From Phytoactinopolyspora halotolerans (GTDB lineage Bacteria > Actinomycetota > Actinomycetes > Jiangellales > Jiangellaceae), in the NCBI RefSeq assembly GCF_010550675.1, contig NZ_JAAGOA010000002.1, forward strand, positions 62,001 to 126,000: a stretch of DNA of 64,000 nt, in the 5' to 3' direction. Positions 41,950 through 52,126 of the stretch are shown piece after piece. Under the pieces are notes generated by a model that had not been told where the DNA came from, did no database searches, and saw nothing but the letters and a program-made list of their open reading frames with translations. The position numbers were made by a program, and so were the translations under genes. Numbering within the stretch: position 1 is the first letter of the stretch; every line of letters starts with the position of its first letter.

Positions 41950-43156
41950 GTCCAGCGCCCTTGGCGCTGGGCAGAGCGGTGGAGCACGTCGCAGCGGCGA
42001 GAATCGCAGCCGCCAGCAGGGCTGCCTGGGCACCATGCCGGTCGGCGAGGACACCGGCCGTCGCCGGGCCCGCGATGGTGCCGACGCCGAGGAAGAAGAC
42101 AGTCGCGCTGAATCCGGCAGTGGGTCGTTCGGGGAAGACCTGGTAGCTCCAGACCGCGAGCAGCGCCGACCCGGCCATGAAGCTGGGGCCGTACAGTATG
42201 GCGGACAAGCCCACCCCGAGTGGAGTCCCAGGTGCAGCCCACAGCAGCGCGGCAGCGACACTCAGCAGGCTGAAGATCAGCACATGGGAACGGCGCAGGC
42301 CCAGCCTGGCGAATACCGCACCGGTGGCCACGCCTGTCATCCCAGCGACGCCGGTGATCGTCCAGAACACCGCCGCAGTGCGGCTGCCGCCGCCGCTCAC
42401 GCCGGCGGCGGTTATCGTGTCGACCGCCAGTAACCAGTAGACAGAGCCCGTGCAGCCGTACGACAGCGCGGTCAGCGCGAGCGGCGCAACTCCGCGGCGG
42501 GCGAACCAGCTGAGGCTGAGCGCCGCCGCTCGGCGTTCCCGGGCGGGCGCGGCCGGGCCGGAAGGAAGCACCCGGACGTTGTAGACGGTCGCGGCGAACG
42601 CTCCGATCGCGAATACCAGCCACGCATACCGCCATGCGGTTCCGTACATGACCATCGCGAGCGGTCCGGCGACGGCGACGCCGAACGCTGTCCCGCTCGG
42701 TATCAGCGCGAGAACTCGTTCGCGGCGCCCCGGGGGGAGCGCCCGGTCGACGGCGTCGGAGAAGGGCGCCCATACCCAGCCGGGGCTCGTCCCTGCGAGT
42801 ACCAGGCCGGCGACGAGCCAGGGCCACTGCTGAGCGAGCGCGACGATGGCCATACCGGCCGTTGCGGAGCAGCCGCCGATGGTGACCAGAACTCGCGGGC
42901 CGACTCTGGCCGCACAGAGGCCCACCAGGAGCAGAGCGCCGAGGTAACCGGCGTATGTGGCACTTCCGATCATGCCGACGACGGACAACGGCAGGTCGAA
43001 CTCGGCGCGGATATCCGGGAGGAACAGGCCGTAACCGTAGCGGGCGAATCCGAAGGAGACCCCGACCGCGGCAAGCCCGGCGAGGCTCAGCCGACGTGCT
43101 GCTGACGGATGCCGATACGAGCTTGGGGAAACCGGCTCTGCGGCGGCGTGTGGCAT
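41912..43156 (-). CDS. MFS transporter (YbfB/YjiJ-like)
   Basis: A 414-residue membrane protein with about 12 hydrophobic segments. It opens LSLAGLAAVGVSFGFARYGYGLFLPDI, the YbfB/YjiJ family start, then YAGYLGALLLVGL and GTIAGPATAGVLADRHG. I use the ATG at 43156, where GGGGTGC is upstream; ATG at 43165 or 43201 is possible. It is divergent from a GlxA-type regulator across 71 bases with a perfect dyad, so the pump is a likely target. Confidence 0.85.
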   Translation of the reverse strand: MPHAAAEPVSPSSYRHPSAARRLSLAGLAAVGVSFGFARYGYGLFLPDIRAEFDLPLSVVGMIGSATYAGYLGALLLVGLCAARVGPRVLVTIGGCSATAGMAIVALAQQWPWLVAGLVLAGTSPGWVWAPFSDAVDRALPPGRRERVLALIPSGTAFGVAVAGPLAMVMYGTAWRYAWLVFAIGAFAATVYNVRVLPSGPAAPARERRAAALSLSWFARRGVAPLALTALSYGCTGSVYWLLAVDTITAAGVSGGGSRTAAVFWTITGVAGMTGVATGAVFARLGLRRSHVLIFSLLSVAAALLWAAPGTPLGVGLSAILYGPSFMAGSALLAVWSYQVFPERPTAGFSATVFFLGVGTIAGPATAGVLADRHGAQAALLAAAILAAATCSTALPSAKGAGPRRLRRRASPRP

Positions 43157-43184
43157 GCACCCCATGCTTCGTGACGGAACATGA

Positions 43185-43198
43185 CGCCACCAGTGGCG
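43185..43198. promoter_or_regulatory. Dyad in the MFS/GlxA divergent promoter region
   Basis: CGCCAC-CA-GTGGCG is a perfect 6-bp inverted repeat, about 30 bases from each start codon. TACGAT (43211-43216) is a possible -10 for the regulator gene. Confidence 0.4.
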
Positions 43199-43227
43199 CA
43201 CGCGTCACTATACGATAAGATTACGCC

Positions 43228-44229
43228 ATGATCGACAAGGCGTCGCTCCACCATGTCGCCGTGCTGGCCTACCGGGGTATGTCCGCCTTCGAGTTGGGCA
43301 TCGTCACCGAAGTCTTCGGCGTGAAGTGGCCGGACGCCCCCGCCTACCGGCTGACCATCTGTGCCGAGGGGCCGGATGAGGTGGACGTCGTCGGAGGGGC
43401 GGTGCTTCGCACACCACATGGGCTCGACACATTCGCCTCGGCGGACACGGTCATCGTTCCGAGCGTCTCCGACGTCGACGCCGAAGCAAGCCCTGAATTG
43501 ACGGCCGCGTTGCGTCGTGCCCACGACCGCGGCGCCCGCATCGTGTCGATCTGCACCGGCACCTTCGCGCTCGCATCGTCGGGTTTGTTGGACGGGCGGC
43601 GAGCCACCACCCATTGGCTTTACGCCGACATCCTCCGCCGCCGGTACCCCCGGATCGAGGTCGACCCCACGCCGTTGTACATCGACGAGGGTGACATTCT
43701 GACCAGCGCGGGAAGCGCTGCCGGCCTGGATCTCTGCGTCCACCTGGTCCGCCGTGATCACGGGGCGGCCGCGGCCAACACCGTTGCGCGGCGTTTGGTC
43801 GTGTCGCCGCACCGGGACGGCGGCCAAGCCCAGTACATCGAGGCGCCGGTGGCGGCCGACCCGCATGACGACAGGATCGCCGCCAGCATGTCGTGGGCAC
43901 TGGGACGGCTCGCGGGGCCTATGACGGTAGAGACGCTCGCGCGGCAGGCGGCGATGTCACCGCGGACCTATCTGCGACACTTCACGCGTGCCACCGGAAC
44001 CAGCCCGATCCGGTGGCTGATCGCACAGCGAGTGCAAGCCAGTCTTCCCCTCCTTGAACACGGGGACACGCCGGTGGAGCAGATCGCCGCCCGGGTCGGG
44101 TTCGACAGCGCGGTCACCTACCGGCATCACTTCGCCCGGGCCATGCGCACGTCGCCGTCGGCCTACCGGCGCGCCTTCCGAGCGTCCTCGCAAGAGCCGA
44201 CGGAGCCGACGCCGCCTCCCGCACCGTGA
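43228..44229 (+). CDS. GlxA family transcriptional regulator (DJ-1/PfpI plus AraC)
   Basis: A 333-residue regulator. Residues 1 to about 190 form a DJ-1/PfpI-like domain (VAVLAYRGMSAFELGIVTEVFG and IVSICTGTFALASSGLLDGRRATTHW, with Cys at the nucleophile-elbow position). Residues about 220-320 are an AraC-type DNA-binding domain (LARQAAMSPRTYLRHFTRATGTSPIRWL and AARVGFDSAVTYRHHFARAM). Divergent from the MFS gene, which is probably its target. Confidence 0.9.
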   Translation: MIDKASLHHVAVLAYRGMSAFELGIVTEVFGVKWPDAPAYRLTICAEGPDEVDVVGGAVLRTPHGLDTFASADTVIVPSVSDVDAEASPELTAALRRAHDRGARIVSICTGTFALASSGLLDGRRATTHWLYADILRRRYPRIEVDPTPLYIDEGDILTSAGSAAGLDLCVHLVRRDHGAAAANTVARRLVVSPHRDGGQAQYIEAPVAADPHDDRIAASMSWALGRLAGPMTVETLARQAAMSPRTYLRHFTRATGTSPIRWLIAQRVQASLPLLEHGDTPVEQIAARVGFDSAVTYRHHFARAMRTSPSAYRRAFRASSQEPTEPTPPPAP

Positions 44230-44242
44230 GCGCCACACGCCC

Positions 44243-45808
44243 TCACATGGCAGGACGCCCGTCGGCGGTGTTGAGGAAACCGTCCTGCAGCAGCGTGCGT
44301 ACCCGGGGGAGCACCTGCCCCCGCAGACGTCCGCCGTCGACGTCGAGCACATCGGCGAGGGCGTCGATGATCGCTCCCACGGGTAGCGTGCCATCGCAGG
44401 CGCCGACGAATCCCGCCTCCGCGGTGCCGCTCTGCACTGCACGCATCATGCCGCGGTGCTGACGCAGGACGAGGTGCTCCGGGTCCTGTTCCCCGGGCTG
44501 CCCGATCTGCTCCAGGACGACGTCGTCGGCGACGGTGAGATGCAGATCGAGCAGCGCGTCGTCGTCGATGCGAAGCCGATCGACCCGGTCGAACCAATCG
44601 CCGATGACGGGTGCCAGCGGCTGCTCCACCGCGTGCGGCCAGCCCTCGATGCGCACCGTCGGACTATCCGCCCCGGACTGTCGCAGGTTGATCCAGCCGA
44701 AACCGATGCCCTCCACACCGTTCTCGTCGAACCATGCCAGCCAGTCGCGGTACATCTGGTCGTCCCCGGGGCTGCCGGTCTCGCCGGAGTCGCGCAGCCA
44801 GAGTTCGATGTATTCGGCCGGGTCCTGAACCTCACGCTGGATTACCCATGCGTCGCAGCCGGTCTGTTCGACCCAGGCCCCGACGCGCTCCTGCCAGTCC
44901 TGGCCACGGATGTGCATCCAGTTGGCCAGGGACTGCAGCATTCCGCCGTCGCCGAGCCGGGAAGCGCCTTCGACGACGACGCGACGGCTCGCCTCGTCGC
45001 CGGCCAGACCGCTGTCCCGGTAGACGTAGCGCCCGCCCGGCGAGACGACGAACGGGGGGTTGGTGGCGATCAGATCGAAGCGCTCGTTCGCGACGGGCGC
45101 GTAGAGGCTTCCCTCCCGGACGTCGACCTCGATTCCGTTGAGCCGAGCGGTGAGCGATGCCATCGCCAGCGCTCGGCGGTTGACATCGGTGGCGACGACG
45201 GTGTCGCAGTGCCGGGCCAGATGCAGGGCCTGGACCCCGCAGCCGGTCCCGAGATCCAGTGCGCGGGCGACCGGTCGGCGGATCGTCAGTTGTGCCAGCG
45301 TGCTCGAGGCGCCGTTGAGACCCAGGACGTGGTCCACGGGTAACGCAGCGGAACGGCCGTCCAGCCCGGGAGTGAGGTCCGCGGCGACCCACCAATCTCC
45401 GGCGTCGTCGGCGTATGGCCGGATGTCGACCAGCGCCCAGGCACGGTCCCCGTCGGCGGCCAGGATTCCGCCGTCGACCAGGCTTTCCAGCGGCAACAGG
45501 CGCCGCACCTCGGATACCGGGACCGCACGCTGGAACCGCCACAGCCTGGTCAGCAGGGCGAGCGCCGAACGGTCGGCGTCGAGTCTCAGCCGGCCGGGGA
45601 TCGTGCGGTTGCGGTTGAGCGCGGCAGCGGCCCGGTCCCCGAGGAGGTCGTGGACCGCATCGACCGTGTACCGCGCCTCGGCCAGGGCGTGGCGTAGCTG
45701 AGCGACGTCGTCGTCAGCGAGGCCGGGCAGCGGTAGGGCGGGAGGAACAGACGGGTCGGTCGCGGGCCGGTGGGCCGGGCTGGCTGAGTCATCAGTCACG
45801 CTGGCCAT
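44243..45808 (-). CDS. Class I SAM-dependent methyltransferase (DUF7059/small-MT type)
   Basis: A 521-residue protein. The central domain has RALDLGTGCGVQALHLARH (SAM motif I), VVATDVNRRAL and LIATNPPFVVSPGG, the NPPF motif of amino-methyltransferases that act on N atoms in nucleic acid bases or on Gln in release factors. The N-terminal 150 residues are a winged or helical domain with WRFQRAVPVSEVRRLLPLE. The C-terminal 200 residues form an additional domain. This three-part layout is conserved in actinobacteria; the substrate is not known to me. It ends 13 bases from the GlxA gene (convergent). Confidence 0.82.
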   Translation of the reverse strand: MASVTDDSASPAHRPATDPSVPPALPLPGLADDDVAQLRHALAEARYTVDAVHDLLGDRAAAALNRNRTIPGRLRLDADRSALALLTRLWRFQRAVPVSEVRRLLPLESLVDGGILAADGDRAWALVDIRPYADDAGDWWVAADLTPGLDGRSAALPVDHVLGLNGASSTLAQLTIRRPVARALDLGTGCGVQALHLARHCDTVVATDVNRRALAMASLTARLNGIEVDVREGSLYAPVANERFDLIATNPPFVVSPGGRYVYRDSGLAGDEASRRVVVEGASRLGDGGMLQSLANWMHIRGQDWQERVGAWVEQTGCDAWVIQREVQDPAEYIELWLRDSGETGSPGDDQMYRDWLAWFDENGVEGIGFGWINLRQSGADSPTVRIEGWPHAVEQPLAPVIGDWFDRVDRLRIDDDALLDLHLTVADDVVLEQIGQPGEQDPEHLVLRQHRGMMRAVQSGTAEAGFVGACDGTLPVGAIIDALADVLDVDGGRLRGQVLPRVRTLLQDGFLNTADGRPAM

Positions 45809-45901
45809 TGTGGCTCAGATCGGTGCAGCGTCCTACGACATGCGTTGTGGTCGCGGTAGCAGCCGCAATGTCGTTCGCTGAAGCGATTTGTACGCGAAGG
45901 G

Positions 45902-45920
45902 TAAGGTAAGCCTTAGCTCT
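45902..45920 (+). promoter_or_regulatory. Iron box (IdeR/DmdR-type operator)
   Basis: TAAGGTAAGCCTTAGCTCT matches the 19-bp actinobacterial iron-box consensus at 16 positions by my count; the left half is complete. It ends 15 bases before the DUF2470 start and could block its promoter when iron is plentiful. Confidence 0.75.
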
Positions 45921-45935
45921 GTGTAAGGTGGCCAG

Positions 45936-46250
45936 ATGAGCGAGAACCCGTTCGCGCCCGACGTCATTGAAGCGGTCGCGCGGCACATGAACGAGGACCA
46001 CGACGACGATTCGCTGCTGATCGTGCGGTCTTTGGGCGGCGTTCCCGACGCGACGGAAGCCGTCGTCGCGTATTTGGACGGTGATGGCGTGGATTTCACC
46101 GTCACCGTCGGCGGTGAGGAGCGAACGGTCCGAGTGTCGTGGAGCCAGCGGTTGTCCGAGCGGCCGCAGATCCGGCAGGAGTTCGTCCGGATGTATCGCG
46201 AGGCCGCAGAGGCCCAGGGCACGACGCCAAGGGCGGCGGCCGAACACTGA
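45936..46250 (+). CDS. DUF2470 family protein (haem/iron-linked)
   Basis: A 104-residue stand-alone DUF2470 domain: DVIEAVARHMNEDHDDDSLLIVRSLGGVPDATEAVVAYLDGDGVDF and RVSWSQRLSERPQIRQEFVRMY. The same domain is fused to the flavin-like barrel in HugZ-type haem oxygenases, where an N-terminal HMNxDH motif contacts haem. The iron box directly upstream points to induction under iron starvation, so a role in haem use or iron transfer is plausible. GTAAGGTGG precedes the ATG. No siderophore or haem-uptake genes are adjacent. Confidence 0.85.
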   Translation: MSENPFAPDVIEAVARHMNEDHDDDSLLIVRSLGGVPDATEAVVAYLDGDGVDFTVTVGGEERTVRVSWSQRLSERPQIRQEFVRMYREAAEAQGTTPRAAAEH

Positions 46251-46313
46251 TTGACTCCGGGCGGATCAGAAGGGGCATCGCTGCCCTGCACGGCACAGAG
46301 TGGCCGTCCAGGT

Positions 46314-46374
46314 GGTCATAAAGTGTCCGTTACGATGGTCATAAAGTGTCCGTTACAACGGTCACTTTATGGCC
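46314..46374. repeat. Direct and inverted copies of a CATAAAGTG element, forming a hairpin
   Basis: GGTCATAAAGTGTCCGTTAC occurs at 46314-46333 and 46337-46356, and a diverged inverted copy at 46357-46377. The second and third copies fold into an 18-bp stem with two mismatches and a 2-base loop (46337-46374). It lies 60-120 bases after the DUF2470 gene and may end its transcript, but the extra direct copy is not needed for that. Confidence 0.8.
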
Positions 46375-46487
46375 GTTGGCGGTCACCGACGACGGACTCG
46401 TTCTGGCTCCTATCGAGGCGGTGTGGCAGGTTGTCTGATGCCGGCGGAGCTCGTCCGTACATATGGCGGGGCCGCCGACACGTCGTT

Positions 46488-46606
46488 GTCACCGTTCGTA
46501 CCGCATGTCACCACACGTATCGCGAAGAGCCGGATTCGGCCCGCAACGCGGTACGTACGGTGACATGCATTACGTACGGTGACATGCGGCACGCACGGTG
46601 ACGTGC
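46488..46606. repeat. Array of TACGTACGGTGACATGC-like units
   Basis: Direct copies at 46552-46568, 46571-46587 and 46590-46606 (19-bp period) face inverted copies at 46503-46519 and 46488-46500. The core is ACGGTGACATGC. The five units flank a 32-base centre, so the whole block is roughly palindromic. No gene is visible in 46251-46683. It could be a multi-site operator or a mobile palindromic element. Confidence 0.75.
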
Positions 46607-46683
46607 GGGACGAGAATCGGCATGCGGACCGACGGCGGATCCGAGACGATGGTGATGTGTCCGGACGCGGCCCTGTCAGCGAT

Positions 46684-47667
46684 GTGAAGACTGACGGACG
46701 CGCTGCCGAGCCGCGGGCGGTGGGCGTGCGGCGGGACTTCGCCGACATACCTGATCGAGTCAAAGCCTGGGCCGAGATCGCGTTGGGCGGCGCCGTGGCG
46801 GAAGCGGCCGGCCAGCGCGGGGGGATGTCGCCGGGGTGCGCCGCGCGGCTGACGACCGTCGGCGGCCGGAGAGCCTTCGTCAAGGCCGTGGGCTCCGAGC
46901 TGAACCCGGACACACCGAATCTGTTCCGCAAGGAGATCGCGCTGCTCAGTAGGCTGCCGTCCGTGCCGTACCGGCCGGAACCAATAGCGACGTACGACGA
47001 CGGCGACTGGGTAGCGCTCATGCTCGAAGACGTCAAAGGGCGGCACCCGGACCTGTCCGATCGGGCGGACGCCGACGCCGTCTGGGCAACCGTGCTCGAA
47101 CAAGTCGACGAGCTTACCCCCGCGCCGGACGGGCTGACGCTCCCCACGATGGCCGAGACGGCTCAGCGATGGCTCGCCCGCTGGGCGGACGTGGTGGAGC
47201 AGCCGGGCCACTTCCTCCCGGACTCGGCGGTGTCGCGGGTCGACGAGCTTCATGAGCGCACGCGTTCGTTGCCGCGACGGCTGCACGTGAGCCCGGCACC
47301 GGGCGAGGAACAGGGGACGACCTCGCGGCAACCGGCGACCCTGTGCCACTGCGATCTCCGTGACGACAACCTGCTGATCCGTCCCGATAACACGGTGGCG
47401 ATTCTGGACTGGGGCATGGCCCGGCTCGGTCCGGCCTGGGCTGATCCGTTCTTCCTTGCGCTGTCCTGGGCCGACTCACCCGAGTTCGATGTGCGCATGG
47501 CTGACGTCGGTGCCGATGAGGACGCCGTCACCGACCTTCTGCTGCTCTTCGCTGTCGCGCAGGGCTGGCGTGCGCAGCAGCCCGCCCCACCCGGACTGCC
47601 GACGCTGCCGGAGTTCTGCCGTTCGGAAGCGGAACGCATGTTCGCCGGAGTCGCTCGCCGTCTCTAG
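46684..47667 (+). CDS. Aminoglycoside phosphotransferase-like kinase
   Basis: A protein kinase-like fold phosphotransferase, about 327 residues. The Brenner motif HCDLRDDNLL and the metal motif AILDWGMARLGPAWADPFFLAL are intact; the N lobe has AFVKAVGSELN with the ATP-contacting Lys, and YDDGDWVALMLEDVKG forms the hinge. Start is uncertain: GTG at 46684 is used, GTG at 46657 is possible, and the first ATG (46579) lies in the repeat array. Such enzymes phosphorylate antibiotics, sugars or choline; substrate is unknown. Confidence 0.8.
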   Translation: MKTDGRAAEPRAVGVRRDFADIPDRVKAWAEIALGGAVAEAAGQRGGMSPGCAARLTTVGGRRAFVKAVGSELNPDTPNLFRKEIALLSRLPSVPYRPEPIATYDDGDWVALMLEDVKGRHPDLSDRADADAVWATVLEQVDELTPAPDGLTLPTMAETAQRWLARWADVVEQPGHFLPDSAVSRVDELHERTRSLPRRLHVSPAPGEEQGTTSRQPATLCHCDLRDDNLLIRPDNTVAILDWGMARLGPAWADPFFLALSWADSPEFDVRMADVGADEDAVTDLLLLFAVAQGWRAQQPAPPGLPTLPEFCRSEAERMFAGVARRL

Positions 47668-47718
47668 CGTCGGTCTGCACGGGCGATCACGTCAACGGGA
47701 CGAACGGCAGCTCCGGCG

Positions 47719-48969
47719 TCACGGTGCCGGGGCAGATGCGTGGGCGCGGAGGGTGAAGCGGTCGGGCGGTGAGCCGTCGCCGGTGATCATCGACGTGACC
47801 AGTTCGCCGATATACGCGCCGAACTTCGCCCCATGGCCGGAGCAGGGCGAGCACACCACCAAGGGCCCCACGGTATCGATGACGAAGTCCTCCGTCGGCG
47901 TCCGCGTGTAGAGGCAGGACAGCTTCAGAAATGGTTCGGGGGACAGCCCCGGCAGGAACTCGTCGACGTAGCGGACCAGCCGCTCGACGGATGCGGGATC
48001 GACCTGGGCGTCCCGACCCTCCGCGGTGGTGACCGTGCCGTGACCGTGCTCGCCGACCTTGACCGCGCGCGGCGCCGCCCGTCCGGCCGGCAGGGCGAAG
48101 ACACCGATGCCCTCCAGATCCGTGCGGGCGAGGTCGCGGTGGACGATGACCGGCCAGTCCTCGGCCGGCTCCCGTTGCCGGAAATGCATCACCTGCTGCT
48201 GCGTCACGGTCAGTGCCGGGGCGGACTTGCCCAGCAGCCGGGCCAGCCAGGGCTGGTTCCATGGCCCGGCGGCCAGGACGACCCGCCTGGTACGCAGCGG
48301 CACACGTTCATCGCCGATGATGACCTGCACGACGACGTGGTCCCCGCCCGGCGCCACCATCGTCGCCTTGGCGGACGTGTGCACGTCGACGCCGTCCGAG
48401 GACGCCCGGGCCAGGGCCGATACCACGGCGAGGTCAGCGTCCAGGACCCCGGCGTCGGGATGGTAGAGCGCGTCCGTGGTGAACCTCATCTGCGGCCAGC
48501 GCTTGCCGGCCTCCTCAGCACTGAGCAGCTCATGCGGCACGGACGCGTCGGACAGCCATTGGGCGAGGCGGTGCGGCTCGCGGTCAGGGCCATGGTCGAC
48601 CGCTCCGGTGAAACGTCGTAGAACGACGCCGGTGTCATCCTCGAGCCGTTGCCAGCTGTCCGCCGCGTGGGCGGTGAGCTCGACGTAGAAGGGATCCGGA
48701 TAGACACGGCGGAAGATCCGTGACGTGCCGTGGGAAGAGCCGTGGGGGTGGCCCGGCTCGAACTGGTCCAGGACAGCCGTGCGCAGCCCGCGGCGCCCGG
48801 CCGCCCAGGCAGTACATGCGCCCATCAGACCGGCGCCTATCACCACGAGATCGTAGACGCCATCGACCTTGCTCCCGGCAGGTTCGGTGAGCACGGCATC
48901 CTGTGCGGTGCCGACGTCCTCCCCGCCGTCCTGCGCGCGTGCCGAAGAAGAGAGGTGTGGTTCCGTCAC
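47719..48969 (-). CDS. Monomeric sarcosine oxidase/N-methyltryptophan oxidase-like flavoenzyme
   Basis: A 416-residue FAD amine oxidase. Dinucleotide motif VVIGAGLMGACTAWAAGRRG, then HGSSHGTSRIFRRVY, the MSOX/MTOX hallmark. The Cys in LSCLYTRTPTEDFVID is at the position of the covalent flavin link in these enzymes, and SGHGAKFGAYIGEL closes the active site. It demethylates an N-methylated amino acid, releasing formaldehyde and peroxide. GTG at 48969 follows GGCGGG. Divergent from the alpha/beta hydrolase gene. Confidence 0.85.
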   Translation of the reverse strand: MTEPHLSSSARAQDGGEDVGTAQDAVLTEPAGSKVDGVYDLVVIGAGLMGACTAWAAGRRGLRTAVLDQFEPGHPHGSSHGTSRIFRRVYPDPFYVELTAHAADSWQRLEDDTGVVLRRFTGAVDHGPDREPHRLAQWLSDASVPHELLSAEEAGKRWPQMRFTTDALYHPDAGVLDADLAVVSALARASSDGVDVHTSAKATMVAPGGDHVVVQVIIGDERVPLRTRRVVLAAGPWNQPWLARLLGKSAPALTVTQQQVMHFRQREPAEDWPVIVHRDLARTDLEGIGVFALPAGRAAPRAVKVGEHGHGTVTTAEGRDAQVDPASVERLVRYVDEFLPGLSPEPFLKLSCLYTRTPTEDFVIDTVGPLVVCSPCSGHGAKFGAYIGELVTSMITGDGSPPDRFTLRAHASAPAP

Positions 48970-49089
48970 CCCGCCGACCTTATCGACCGTCGGCGCGTCG
49001 TGGTATCTGACCCGTGACCCGAGTTCCTGACATGGGTGTCGGCCCTGGGACAGCCCCTGCTGCGATCCCGTGCTGCGATACTGCCGGTG

Positions 49090-49923
49090 ATGGAACTGAA
49101 CAGAGAATATGAATGGCGTGGTCGCCGGGTCCGTTGGACGGCGACGGGAGACGGGCCACCGGTGGTGTTCTGTCATGGCACACCGTGGTCGTCATGGCTG
49201 TGGCAGCCGTTCGCGCAGGCGTTGGCATCGGAGTTCACCGTCTACCTGTGGGACATGCCCGGGTACGGGGCGTCGTCGAAGGACGCCGACCACCGGGTGT
49301 CCCTGGACGTGCAGGGCGAGCTTCTCGCTGACCTGCTCTCGCACTGGGAGCTGGATCGCCCGCACGTGGTGGCGCACGACTACGGCGGTGCGGTCTCGCT
49401 CCGCGCGCACCTCCTGCACGGCGCCCGATACGCGTCGCTGGCCCTGGTCGACGTGGTGGCGCTCGCGCCGTGGGGCTCCGAATTCTTCCGGCTGGTACGG
49501 GACAACGCCAACGTTTTCGGCGCGTTGCCTCCGGCGGTGCACGACGGCGCGCTCCGGGCGTACATCGCGGGCGCGAGCCATCGAGGTGCAGCCGACGAGC
49601 AACTCGAAGCGTTGGCCGCGCCGTGGCGAGGACCGGAAGGCCAAGCGGCGTTCTACCGGCAGATCGCGCAGGCGGACCAGGCCTACACGGACGAAGTCGA
49701 GCCTCGGTACCCGTCGCTGGACGTCCCTGTTCTGGTGGCGTGGGGTACCGAAGACACCTGGATCCCGGTGGACCGGGCACACAGACTCGCCGAGCTGATC
49801 CCCGGCGCCCAGCTGGAGCTGATCGACCACGCGGGACATCTCATACAGCTCGACGCACCGATCCAGCTGGCCACCGTGCTGCACCGCTGGCTCACCCGGA
49901 ATGCGCGGCAACCCCCCGAATGA
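49090..49923 (+). CDS. Alpha/beta hydrolase with Asp nucleophile (dehalogenase/epoxide-hydrolase type)
   Basis: A 277-residue enzyme. CHGTPWSSWLW is the oxyanion strand, VVAHDYGGAVSLRAHL places Asp at the nucleophile elbow, WGTEDTWIPV gives the acid and DHAGHLIQLDAP the His. Asp at the nucleophile position is typical of haloalkane dehalogenases and epoxide hydrolases, not of esterases. The start is the ATG at 49090; GTG at 49087 is also possible. Confidence 0.85.
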   Translation: MELNREYEWRGRRVRWTATGDGPPVVFCHGTPWSSWLWQPFAQALASEFTVYLWDMPGYGASSKDADHRVSLDVQGELLADLLSHWELDRPHVVAHDYGGAVSLRAHLLHGARYASLALVDVVALAPWGSEFFRLVRDNANVFGALPPAVHDGALRAYIAGASHRGAADEQLEALAAPWRGPEGQAAFYRQIAQADQAYTDEVEPRYPSLDVPVLVAWGTEDTWIPVDRAHRLAELIPGAQLELIDHAGHLIQLDAPIQLATVLHRWLTRNARQPPE

Positions 49924-49934
49924 CTCGGCCGGCA

Positions 49935-50001
49935 CTTCCTGAGTTCACGTAACGCTTGGAGTCGGTAAACGGGGCCGCAAGCGCTACCTGAACTCAAGAA
50001 G
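49935..50001. terminator. 24-bp hairpin between convergent genes
   Basis: Arms at 49935-49958 and 49978-50001 pair over 24 bp with three mismatches around a 19-base loop. It sits in the 140-base gap between the hydrolase (plus) and aldehyde dehydrogenase (minus) and can terminate both. Its arms share no clear sequence with the hairpin at 13561. Confidence 0.65.
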
Positions 50002-50063
50002 CCCGCAGACCTGATGGCCGCGGTCGAGGGCATGCCCGTGACGCCGCTGACCCGAAGCCGTGA

Positions 50064-51548
<1,485 letters not shown>

Positions 51549-51562
51549 GGTGGTCCGCCTCT

Positions 51563-52126
51563 CTATGTCTGGGGTGCGAGGGCCAGCTGGCGCCTCGCGA
51601 GGTCGCGACGCAGCTCAGGGGTGCGCCACGACAGAGTGGTCCGGGGGTGGGAGCGGAGCGCGTCGACGGTGGCCTCCGCAATCGAACGAACATCGCCGAC
51701 CAGGATGACGTCGACAGGCGCGTAGTCGCCGAACACGTCGGCGTTCTGGTCGATCCGGACCACCGTCGCTTCCGCCGAGAGCGGCGCGCCGTGGCGGAGC
51801 GTCCGCGCGTCGTGCGACATACCCCAGCCGACGACGAGATCGGCGGTGCGGATCAGATCATCGGCCAAGCGCGCGGAGGAACCGCCCGAGACGTCGATCG
51901 ACCACGGCTCGCCGTCGAACAGGTCCCGGGCGGCAGCGGACGTCGCGAGCAGGGAACCGCTGAAGGCCGCCAGCTGGATGAGGGCATTTCGCGTTCCCGT
52001 CGGCCGTGCGTCTCGCCCGGCGATGAAGACCGGACGCCGCGCGACGCGGAGCAGTTCGGCCAGCCGCGGTACGGCGCCGGGGGCCGGCCCTGCCACCCGC
52101 ATGTCCGGCTCTTCGGTCCGGCTCAT
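51563..52126 (-). CDS. Stand-alone ThDP-enzyme middle (TPP_enzyme_M) domain
   Basis: A 187-residue protein matching only the central domain of ThDP enzymes such as acetolactate synthase: RLAELLRVARRPVFIAGRDA, LATSAAARDLFDGE, RTADLVVGWGMSHDARTL, VVRIDQNADVFGDYAPVDVILVGD. The PYR and PP domains that bind ThDP are absent, and no neighbour supplies them. So it cannot be a ThDP enzyme by itself. It keeps a nucleotide-binding-like fold and may bind ADP or FAD or serve as a subunit. The ATG overlaps the stop of the binding-protein gene by 4 bases, and the frame is clean, which argues against a decaying remnant. Confidence 0.8.
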   Translation of the reverse strand: MSRTEEPDMRVAGPAPGAVPRLAELLRVARRPVFIAGRDARPTGTRNALIQLAAFSGSLLATSAAARDLFDGEPWSIDVSGGSSARLADDLIRTADLVVGWGMSHDARTLRHGAPLSAEATVVRIDQNADVFGDYAPVDVILVGDVRSIAEATVDALRSHPRTTLSWRTPELRRDLARRQLALAPQT

